Source of the DNA: Oscillospiraceae bacterium
GTDB lineage: Bacteria; Bacillota; Clostridia; Oscillospirales; Ruminococcaceae
DNA: 6,939 nucleotides
Assembly (NCBI GenBank): GCA_900768735.1
Contig: CAAGDZ010000098.1
Location: 1 to 6,939 of the forward strand
Direction of reading: 5' to 3'
Positions within the stretch are counted from its first letter, which is position 1. The number at the start of each line of letters is the position of its first letter. The notes under the pieces were generated by a model. The model was not told the origin of the DNA. It made no database searches and saw only the letters and a list, made by a program, of their open reading frames with translations. The translations under genes and the position numbers were made by a program. Below are positions 1 to 5,368 of this stretch, in pieces.

Positions 1-617
1 AACATAACGAATACGAATATAATCAGTATAATCAGGACAACAGCACCTACGCGGCCGAAAAGCAGTAAAAGCGCGGCAAACAGACCTCCGACAATTCCAC
101 CACCCTGAAGCATAACGCCGTCGCTGTAAAGCTTACCTATTGCTTCAAATATATTTGTCGTATTCTCGCCTACCGAGCCGATAAAGATTATCTGTATTGC
201 AGAGCTTAGCAGTATAATTCCGAAGCATAGCTGCAAAACCTTTGTCAGTATACTTGTGCGGCTCTTGTCTGTTGCGATAAGAACGGCAACATATATGACG
301 ATAGGACCGGTAAAGAATACCGTAAAACCGAATATTCCGCAAAGGAACGAATAAATCGCGTCCAACAGATTAGGGTTTTCGCTGCCGACTGCCGAGCTTA
401 TCAGACCGATAACTACGAAAAGTGCCAGCAGAACACCTACCGCGAAAAGCAGAATAGAGCATTTGCGCCTGTGAGATTTTTCCTGCAATAATATCTCCTC
501 GCGGCGGCGCTCGGTGATACTCTTTCGCTCCTCGGTCTGCTGCTCTTTTTTACTCTTTGCCGTGTTTGATTTCTGAGAAGTATTTTTCTTTGTTCCTGTA
601 CTGTTTTTAGCAGGCAT
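1..617 (-). CDS. ftsK: FtsK/SpoIIIE-type DNA translocase, N-terminal part (runs off left edge)
   Basis: This is the N-terminal 205 codons of a membrane-anchored DNA translocase. Such proteins pump chromosomal DNA through the closing division or sporulation septum using a C-terminal RecA-like motor, which lies outside the window. The start is the ATG at 617, with a strong GGAGG site about 8 bases upstream (625-630). Residues 1-50 are hydrophilic and rich in Lys, Ser, Thr, Glu and Arg. Four hydrophobic stretches follow, at about 53-72, 88-115, 123-147 and 170-205. The last carries GGGIVGG (172-178) and then FGRVGAVV (187-194), a pattern typical of the FtsK 4TM domain. The gene lies 34 bp downstream of uppP with no terminator between them, so the two are probably co-transcribed. 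The position after tepA-ylzJ matches spoIIIE in Bacillus. Without the motor and gamma domains, FtsK and SpoIIIE roles cannot be separated. Confidence 0.85.
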   Translation of the reverse strand, partial: MPAKNSTGTKKNTSQKSNTAKSKKEQQTEERKSITERRREEILLQEKSHRRKCSILLFAVGVLLALFVVIGLISSAVGSENPNLLDAIYSFLCGIFGFTVFFTGPIVIYVAVLIATDKSRTSILTKVLQLCFGIILLSSAIQIIFIGSVGENTTNIFEAIGKLYSDGVMLQGGGIVGGLFAALLLLFGRVGAVVLIILIIFVFVM

Positions 618-651
618 TTATATTTCCTCCGTTATGTACATAAAATGCAGG

Positions 652-1515
652 TTAAAATACGATTACAAAATGTGAACCTGTAACCAGCTCATATACGCCT
701 ACGCCGATACAAGCTAAACCAAGTAAAGCCGTATAGATACCGAATATCTTGAAGCGATCCTTTTTAAGCAGCCACTTGACAAGCGCAATTGCGAGAAGTC
801 CGACAACCGCCGCAACAGCAAAGCCGAGTAAAAGCATCGGCCAGTCAAGCTGAACATCGTTTTTGAGCACATCGCCTATTTCAAGCACGCTTCCGCCTAA
901 AATAGCGGGTATTCCAAGTATAAACGAATATGTAACGGCTGTTTCTTTAGTCAGTCCGCAGAAAAGTCCGGTTGCCGTCGTTGAGCCGGAGCGCGAAACT
1001 CCGGGGAAAAGCGCTACACACTGCATAGCTCCGACCGCCAGAGCGTCCGCCACCTTCATTTTATCACCTGTCTTGTTGCCCTTGACGCATTTGTCCGACA
1101 AAAACAAGAGCAAAGCGGTAAAGAGAAATGCCGCACCCTCAAAGATAATATCGTTGTCACCCTCAAAGCTTGTGAAAAAGTCCTTGAACAGATAAACAGG
1201 GACAAGCAGAAGCGTGGCGATAATTACCATAAACATCATACGCCTGTTTGCGTTCATGTTCTTCCATGAAAATTTTCCCGTGAAAATATCCTTTATTGTA
1301 AGGAAAAACTCCTTAATCATTCCCCATATTGTCGGGAAAAACGCTATAAATACAGCGAGCAGGGTTCCCAGATGAAGGAAAATAGAGGTTATCAGGCTCT
1401 CCTCGCCGACATTCATAAAATGCTGAGTCACCGAAAGGTGACCCGAGCTTGACACCGGCAAAAACTCGGTCAAGCCCTGTATAACTCCCTGAATAATCAT
1501 GCTTATGTAGTCCAT
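652..1515 (-). CDS. uppP: undecaprenyl-diphosphatase (UppP/BacA family)
   Basis: This is an integral membrane phosphatase of 287 residues, close to the usual family length of 260-290. It converts undecaprenyl diphosphate to the monophosphate, recycling the lipid carrier for peptidoglycan and other envelope polymers. Overexpression in this family gives bacitracin resistance. Both signature motifs are intact. The (E/Q)xxxE motif is Q13-x3-E17, followed by FLPVSSSGH with His26. The second is PGVSRSGST at 171-179, with the essential Arg175. Around eight hydrophobic segments are visible, including 51-63, 95-110, 126-140, 196-210, 227-249 and 258-278. The ATG at 1515 gives the family-typical N-terminus. 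Its ribosome site AAAGGA (about 1528-1533) is slightly far from the start, with about 12 bases between. It is 136 bp downstream of ylzJ and 34 bp upstream of ftsK. Confidence 0.96.
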   Translation of the reverse strand: MDYISMIIQGVIQGLTEFLPVSSSGHLSVTQHFMNVGEESLITSIFLHLGTLLAVFIAFFPTIWGMIKEFFLTIKDIFTGKFSWKNMNANRRMMFMVIIATLLLVPVYLFKDFFTSFEGDNDIIFEGAAFLFTALLLFLSDKCVKGNKTGDKMKVADALAVGAMQCVALFPGVSRSGSTTATGLFCGLTKETAVTYSFILGIPAILGGSVLEIGDVLKNDVQLDWPMLLLGFAVAAVVGLLAIALVKWLLKKDRFKIFGIYTALLGLACIGVGVYELVTGSHFVIVF

Positions 1516-1538
1516 TTATGCGACCGTTCCTTTCTTTG

Positions 1539-1567
1539 ATGCGTAAATCCTTTAAAGGAAAACGCAT
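1539..1567 (-). repeat. hairpin/cruciform-prone inverted repeat in uppP leader
   Basis: The outer arms ATGCGT (1539-1544) and ACGCAT (1562-1567) enclose the 12-bp perfect palindrome TCCTTTAAAGGA (1548-1559). Small A-rich bulges (AAA and AA) lie between the outer and inner parts. In the minus-strand transcript this forms a hairpin a few bases upstream of the uppP ribosome site (about 1528-1533). There is no U-tract after it, so it is not an ordinary terminator. A role in translation control or mRNA processing is inference. Confidence 0.45.
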
Positions 1568-1572
1568 ATATA

Positions 1573-1589
1573 ACAAGAGTTGTTCTTGT
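1573..1589. repeat. small inverted repeat ACAAGA-N5-TCTTGT
   Basis: A 6-bp perfect stem with a 5-base loop lies between ylzJ and uppP. On the minus strand it is followed by TTATATATG. TG-T-TATATA there resembles an extended -10 element for uppP, but no matching -35 is seen. It could be part of a weak internal promoter or simply chance in AT-rich DNA. Confidence 0.25.
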
Positions 1590-1607
1590 CTTATATTTAA
1601 TTATATG

Positions 1608-1625
1608 TACGGGCAAAAGCCCGTA
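1608..1625. repeat. stable hairpin between ylzJ and uppP
   Basis: TACGGGC (1608-1614), the loop AAAA and GCCCGTA (1619-1625) form a perfect 7-bp GC-rich stem with a tetraloop. It lies about 26 bp past the ylzJ stop on the minus strand. In that direction it is followed by CATATAATTAAATATAAG, which is AT-rich but not a U-run, so it is a poor intrinsic terminator. It may attenuate read-through from tepA-ylzJ into uppP or protect the upstream mRNA 3' end. Confidence 0.5.
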
Positions 1626-1651
1626 TTAACTCTCCAAAGCCGAAAAGTCTA

Positions 1652-1846
1652 TCAGTACGGATAATATTTACTGTTAAGATAATCCGCGGGGTTTGTGCTA
1701 TGCAGACGCGCTATCCGGTAGCCGTTTGCTACGCGACGCATTTCCAGAAAACCGCCCCTGATATTCTTATACACGCAGTCCTTTCCAGATGTTTTGCAGT
1801 TATCGGCAAATATTTCAAGCTCGTTTACTACGGTATATAATATCAT
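1652..1846 (-). CDS. ylzJ: YlzJ-like small protein
   Basis: A 64-residue cytoplasmic protein of unknown function. It begins MILYTVVNELEIF, matching the MILYT-type N-terminus I associate with the YlzJ-like family. The ATG at 1846 overlaps the tepA stop codon as ATGA, indicating translational coupling. AAAGG about 9 bases upstream supplies the ribosome site inside the end of tepA. There is no signal peptide or membrane segment. The middle holds two cysteines (Cys17, Cys24) and a basic stretch, and the end is Tyr-rich. In Bacillus subtilis ylzJ lies between tepA and spoIIIE, and here it occupies the same place apart from the intervening uppP. The family call rests on N-terminal resemblance plus this synteny. 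The biochemical role is not known. Confidence 0.8.
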   Translation of the reverse strand: MILYTVVNELEIFADNCKTSGKDCVYKNIRGGFLEMRRVANGYRIARLHSTNPADYLNSKYYPY

Positions 1847-2763
1847 AGCGTACCGCCTTTTGCAGTAGGGTGATACTCTTTAAAGGCGTGCACCTTTGCT
1901 GTACATCTGTTATCGGCAAGCGCGGTCTGCTTTTGAGCGGTGATTTTTGAAGCCGCTACCCGCTTTCTTGATGCGGATTTTACAGCTGTGCTTTTTTTGC
2001 CTTTGCCGTCGCGCCTGCTTCTGGACTTATCGGTATTTTCGCTCTGCTCCGATTTTCCTTCCTCAATCAATGAGTAAAGACATTCTACCGCATCGTTAAG
2101 TCCGCCGAGACTATCGATAAGTCCCTCGCTCACCGCAGTCTGTCCGTCAAGCACGGAGCCGACGTCCATTACAAGCTCGTCCTTTTTCATCATCAGCTCA
2201 CGAAAGCGCTCCGGCTTTATGCTGCTGTTCTTGCTGACAAAGTTTATTATTCTTTCCTGCATACGCTCAAAATATGACAGCGTCTGCGGTATACCGAGAA
2301 GAAGTCCGTTCATTCTCACCGGATGAATAGTCATAGTAGCCGACGGTACGATAAAGCTCTTTTTTGCGCTTACTGCAAGCGGAACACCGATAGAATGACC
2401 TCCGCCGACAACGATTGACACCGTAGGCTTTGACATACCCGCAATAAGCTCGGATATAGCCAGTCCTGCCTCGACGTCACCGCCGACGGTATTAAGAATA
2501 ATAAGCAGACCTTCTATGCTCCTGTCCTGCTCAATCGCGACCAGCGCGGGCATGATATGCTCGTACTTTGTTGTCTTGTTCTGCGGTGGTAGGATATAGT
2601 GACCCTCAATCTGGCCTATTACGGTAAGGCAATGTATATTGTGCTTTGCGTTTACCGAGGCAAATACTCCGTTATCGGATACCTGTACATCGGGCGAAGC
2701 CTCTGTTTCCTGCTCGTCCTCTGCGGCGTCGTCCAGTACGTTTTTATCAAAATAATTCTGCAT
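1843..2763 (-). CDS. tepA: ClpP-fold serine protease, TepA family
   Basis: A 306-residue ClpP-superfamily protein related to Bacillus TepA (YmfB), which was described as enhancing protein export. No signal peptide is seen, so it is probably cytoplasmic. The ClpP-like core spans about 42-232. VGGGHSIGVPLA (119-130) carries the likely nucleophile Ser124. SATMTIHP (141-148) carries His147. The Asp in LVMDVGS (Asp200) is the best third catalytic candidate. NTVGGDVEAG (91-100) matches the ClpP N-S-x-G-G-like oxyanion region, with Thr in place of Ser. SEGLIDSLGG ends the fold. Residues 233-306 form a Ser/Lys/Arg-rich, probably disordered tail that Bacillus TepA (about 245 residues) lacks. The ATG at 2763 has a GAAAGGGA site about 8 bases upstream. 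It is the first gene of the operon with ylzJ, and probably uppP and ftsK. Confidence 0.88.
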   Translation of the reverse strand: MQNYFDKNVLDDAAEDEQETEASPDVQVSDNGVFASVNAKHNIHCLTVIGQIEGHYILPPQNKTTKYEHIMPALVAIEQDRSIEGLLIILNTVGGDVEAGLAISELIAGMSKPTVSIVVGGGHSIGVPLAVSAKKSFIVPSATMTIHPVRMNGLLLGIPQTLSYFERMQERIINFVSKNSSIKPERFRELMMKKDELVMDVGSVLDGQTAVSEGLIDSLGGLNDAVECLYSLIEEGKSEQSENTDKSRSRRDGKGKKSTAVKSASRKRVAASKITAQKQTALADNRCTAKVHAFKEYHPTAKGGTL

Positions 2764-2790
2764 AGTAGTTCCCTTTCGCGATAAAATTTA

Positions 2791-2925
2791 TCAGAAATTA
2801 TTGTCGCCGAAACACAGCAGATTATTCATTTGAGAACCTGTCATAATAATATTTGTGTGCGGATTTTCAAGCGTAATTGCTTTGAGAACAAGGAAAAAAT
2901 TTACATACGGACTGTCGTCCGTCAA
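2791..2925 (-). other. small open frame in tepA leader (uncertain coding)
   Basis: A 44-codon frame opens at TTG (2925) and closes with TGA (2791-2793). It has internal ATGs at 2844 (17 residues) and 2829 (12 residues). The peptide ends MTGSQMNNLLCFGDNNF. No convincing ribosome site precedes the TTG; the ATG at 2829 has only a weak CAGG about 8 bases upstream. It could be a leader peptide, a gene remnant or chance openness. I do not recognise any family. Confidence 0.2.
2898..2925 (-). promoter_or_regulatory. weak secondary sigma-A-like promoter candidate for tepA
   Basis: On the minus strand TTGACG (2920-2925) and TAAATT (2898-2903) are separated by 16 bp, with TG directly before the -10. 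The -35 matches 5 of 6 consensus bases and the -10 only 4 of 6. The ACGGAC-N4-GTCCGT inverted repeat lies largely in the spacer, as an operator might. Confidence 0.25.
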
Positions 2926-3022
2926 GAAATTTTGACGCAGTTATCACAAAAATCAGCCGAAAAGATGTCCGCAATATCTTGTGTAGACGGGTTCTGAAAT
3001 TAATACCGAACATACATTTTAT

Positions 3023-3051
3023 AGTATACCATACTTTTGTCTATTTTGCAA
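3023..3051 (-). promoter_or_regulatory. sigma-A promoter of the tepA operon
   Basis: On the minus strand TTGCAA (3046-3051), a 17-bp spacer and TATACT (3023-3028) form a sigma-A promoter. TGG immediately before the -10 gives an extended -10. The -35 matches 4 of 6 and the -10 5 of 6 consensus bases. The expected start is near 3016, about 250 nt before the tepA ATG. No better-scoring pair was seen closer to the gene. Confidence 0.6.
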
Positions 3052-3223
3052 GATTAAACACGGTCGAAAAATGGTACACGCCGACAGCAAAGCATTTCCG
3101 ACAATTTCAGAGTATTTTCAGCATAATGTGGCAAGAAATCTGTATAAACGAACAGCAAAATGAAATAATATCTTTGCAGACATATCACAACAGACACAAA
3201 AACGAAAGGAAAGGTAATATATA

Positions 3224-3769
3224 ATGAAAGCGACAGGAATTGTCAGAAGAATAGATGATCTCGGACGCGTGGTTATCCCCAAGGAAATCAGACGCACAAT
3301 GCGTATAAGAGAGGGCACGCCGCTAGAAATCTATACAAGCGTTGACGGCGAGGTAATCTTCAGAAAATACTCGCCTGTCGGCGAAATATCGGGAAGCGCA
3401 GACCAGTACGCCGAGGTGCTTTTCAAGGTTGGCGGCTACCCTACCGTTATCTGCGACAGAGACCATGTTATCGCGGCATCGGGCATACAGAAAAAAGAGG
3501 TGCTTGAGCGCAGAGTGTCAAGCTCGCTTGAAGACCTTATAGAGCAGAGAAAGTCACTGTATCACCATTCGGCAGACGATGTAAAGCTGAACCCTATCGA
3601 AGGCGTAAACCGCTTTGCTATAGCCTGTGCGCCTATCATGGCTGAGGGGGATGTAAACGGCGCTGTAATCATGCTATCCGATGATGACGCTTCTGTTGCG
3701 GATGAAAAGCAGAGCGCACTTGTAGAAGCGGCGGCGCTTTACTTCGGCAGACAGATGGAGCAGTCATAA
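3224..3769 (+). CDS. spoVT: stage V sporulation protein T (SpoVT), AbrB-GAF regulator
   Basis: A 181-residue DNA-binding regulator, nearly the same length as Bacillus SpoVT (178). In Bacillus it modulates sigma-G-dependent gene expression in the forespore and affects spore coat, germination and dormancy. The N-terminal AbrB/SpoVT swapped-hairpin domain covers 1-52: MKATGIVRRIDDLGRVVIPKEIRR is followed by an R-x-G-TPLEIY motif. A GAF-like sensory domain follows at about 55-178, with no obvious ligand motif. AAAGGAAAGG (3205-3214) precedes the ATG with 9 bases between. The gene is monocistronic: it is divergent from the tepA operon and converges on the cls gene through a shared terminator. Its presence suggests an organism that sporulates or descends from one that did. 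Confidence 0.95.
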   Translation: MKATGIVRRIDDLGRVVIPKEIRRTMRIREGTPLEIYTSVDGEVIFRKYSPVGEISGSADQYAEVLFKVGGYPTVICDRDHVIAASGIQKKEVLERRVSSSLEDLIEQRKSLYHHSADDVKLNPIEGVNRFAIACAPIMAEGDVNGAVIMLSDDDASVADEKQSALVEAAALYFGRQMEQS

Positions 3770-3793
3770 GCGATTTTTATACGGATTACAAAA

Positions 3794-3828
3794 CTCCGGC
3801 CGGAAACTTACTTCCGGTCGGAGCTTTT
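3794..3828. terminator. bidirectional intrinsic terminator between spoVT and cls
   Basis: The arms CTCCGGCCGGAA (3794-3805) and TTCCGGTCGGAG (3812-3823) pair over 12 bp around the loop ACTTAC, with one G-U wobble in the plus-strand RNA. CTTTT follows on the plus side and TTTTGT on the minus side, so it can serve both convergent genes. The U-tracts are short, but the stem is very GC-rich. Its plus-side T-tract reaches the cls stop codon. Confidence 0.85.
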
Positions 3829-5350
3829 ACAGTAACGGTGCAAACAGCTTTAACAGCGATGAAAGCACCCTTTTTGGAAAAGAAATATTGTTGACAAACT
3901 GCATAGTAATCTGACAGCTTGCTTCGCGCGCTTTTATATGAGCATTAAGAGCGCTCTTTACTGCGTTTGATTTATACATCCACACACCGTTTTCAAAATG
4001 GAGATAAAAGCTCCGGTAGTCAAAGTTAGATGTACCTACTATAGCTACCTCGTCGTCGCTTACTATCACCTTTGAATGAATAAATCCGGGCGAAAACTCG
4101 TAAATCTTTACCCCGCCGAGAAGCAAATCCTTATAATTAGAGCGGGTCATCATAAACACAAGCTTTTTGTCGGGAATATGTGGTGTTATTATCTGCACGT
4201 CTATTCCGCTCTGTGCGGAACGGATAAGTGCGGCGGTCATAACATCATCAAGTATAAGATACGGCGTACATATATATACATATTTTTTAGCCGAGCTGAT
4301 GATATTTATATAAGCATTTTCGCAGACCAGATTCTGGTCGAGCGGCTCGTCGGAAAATGGTATTACAAAGCCGTCCTCTTCGGACTTATAATCGGTGAGG
4401 TACTTTTTGCAGTCGTCGGTTGTGCCTGTTGCAAAGTTCCACATCTGAATATACATCGACGTGACCTTATTTACCGCGTCACCGTCAAGCATAATGCAGC
4501 AGTCCTCCCAGTAGCCGAAGCGCTCGATGCGGTTGATATACTCGTCTGCGATATTCACGCCGCCGGTAAAGGCGACCTTACCGTCTATAATAGCGAACTT
4601 TCTGTGGTCGCGGTAGTTCATTACCTTGTTCATAGTAGGCTTATACGGATTGAAAACGACTGTCTTTATGCCGAGCTTATTCAGCGTGTTCGCATAATCG
4701 GGCGGGAGCGTGTTTATCGTGCCTATATCGTCGTAAATAAGCCGTACCTCGACGCCCTGTTTCACCTTTGCGATAAGTTTTGTAAGCACAGCGCTCCACA
4801 TATCGCCGGGCTTTATGATGAAATATTCAAGAAAGATGAATTTTTCCGCCCTGTCAAGCTCTGAGAGCAGACGCGGATAAAACTTGTTGCCGGGAGAGAA
4901 AAAATCGGTTTTTGTACCGGCATACACGCTTGAATACGCATTCCGGCATATATAGCGTGCTTGCCTTAATTTATAAGGTGATTCGGCGGCAAGACGCTCC
5001 ATTATGCTTTCATCAACCGGTGTCAGACTCTTTACGCTGTCGATTGAGGCATTCAGCTTTTTGAGGCTGAATTTACCAAGGTGGGTTCTTCCGAAAATAA
5101 GATAAAACAATCCTCCGCAAATCGGGAAAATAAGAATAGGTATAATCCATGCAATCTTAAAGCTCGGGTTACAGTTACGGTTGATAATCACACAGGTGAT
5201 GATAATGCTTAAAACAAACATAGCGAGGTAAAACCAGACGTAATAACTCGATAAAAATATTATTCCGACAAGCAAAATACATACCTGAAGAACAATCAAT
5301 GCACTTATGATAAATATTCTGCCGGTCAAAAATTTTAAGAGTTTATTCAT
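3827..5350 (-). CDS. cls: cardiolipin synthase (phospholipase D family, two HKD motifs)
   Basis: A 507-residue membrane enzyme that condenses two phosphatidylglycerol molecules into cardiolipin and glycerol. The length fits bacterial Cls of the ClsA type (about 480-510). The N-terminal hydrophobic segments at about 11-34 and 37-56, plus 67-86 ending CGGLFYLIFGR, form the PLDc_N anchor. The first PLD motif is H249-R-K251-x4-D256 followed by GGVNIADEY. The second is H425-S-K427-x4-D432 followed by GTSNFDYRSF. Both active-site halves are intact, as required for function. The ATG at 5350 has GAGG (5356-5359) 5 bases upstream. The gene starts 18 bp after the glycosyltransferase stop, so they form one transcription unit. 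The unit ends at the hairpin shared with spoVT. Confidence 0.95.
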   Translation of the reverse strand: MNKLLKFLTGRIFIISALIVLQVCILLVGIIFLSSYYVWFYLAMFVLSIIITCVIINRNCNPSFKIAWIIPILIFPICGGLFYLIFGRTHLGKFSLKKLNASIDSVKSLTPVDESIMERLAAESPYKLRQARYICRNAYSSVYAGTKTDFFSPGNKFYPRLLSELDRAEKFIFLEYFIIKPGDMWSAVLTKLIAKVKQGVEVRLIYDDIGTINTLPPDYANTLNKLGIKTVVFNPYKPTMNKVMNYRDHRKFAIIDGKVAFTGGVNIADEYINRIERFGYWEDCCIMLDGDAVNKVTSMYIQMWNFATGTTDDCKKYLTDYKSEEDGFVIPFSDEPLDQNLVCENAYINIISSAKKYVYICTPYLILDDVMTAALIRSAQSGIDVQIITPHIPDKKLVFMMTRSNYKDLLLGGVKIYEFSPGFIHSKVIVSDDEVAIVGTSNFDYRSFYLHFENGVWMYKSNAVKSALNAHIKAREASCQITMQFVNNISFPKRVLSSLLKLFAPLL

Positions 5351-5368
5351 CCGAACCTCGCCGAAAAA

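Larger units (their letters stand above)
2764..3016 (-). promoter_or_regulatory. long 5' leader of the tepA operon
   Basis: If transcription starts just below the promoter at 3023-3051, tepA has an untranslated leader of about 250 nt, unusually long. Visible elements are CGTCAA-N6-TTGACG (2920-2937), ACGGAC-TGTC-GTCCGT (2907-2922), a direct repeat TTTGAGAAC (2829-2837 and 2881-2889), a possible long-range pairing TGCGGA/TCCGCA, and a small open frame. I do not recognise a known riboswitch or T-box. There is no intrinsic terminator before tepA. Confidence 0.4.

Noticed and set aside
145..342. 65-codon minus-strand frame
   Set aside because: It lies inside the ftsK coding region in another frame. 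The FtsK 4TM frame is continuous from 617 to base 1.
632..643. Perfect palindrome TTATGTACATAA between uppP and ftsK
   Set aside because: Short and AT-rich, near the ftsK ribosome site but with no loop or U-tract. A chance palindrome is likely.
863..1195. 110-codon plus-strand frame
   Set aside because: Antisense to uppP, whose signature motifs are intact; no independent coding evidence.
1313..1576. 87-codon minus-strand frame over the uppP start
   Set aside because: It is in a different frame of the uppP 5' end and the non-coding leader. The UppP frame carries the Q-x3-E motif and is clearly the coding one.
2979..3224. 81-codon plus-strand frame ending at the spoVT start
   Set aside because: It covers the tepA promoter and the spoVT upstream region. 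Its residue makeup looks like translated AT-rich non-coding DNA, and it has no ribosome site or family resemblance.
4076..4864. 262-codon open frame on the plus strand
   Set aside because: It lies wholly antisense to the cardiolipin synthase gene, which has both HKD motifs intact. Its product shows no recognisable motif and has no proper ribosome site. It is a long shadow frame.
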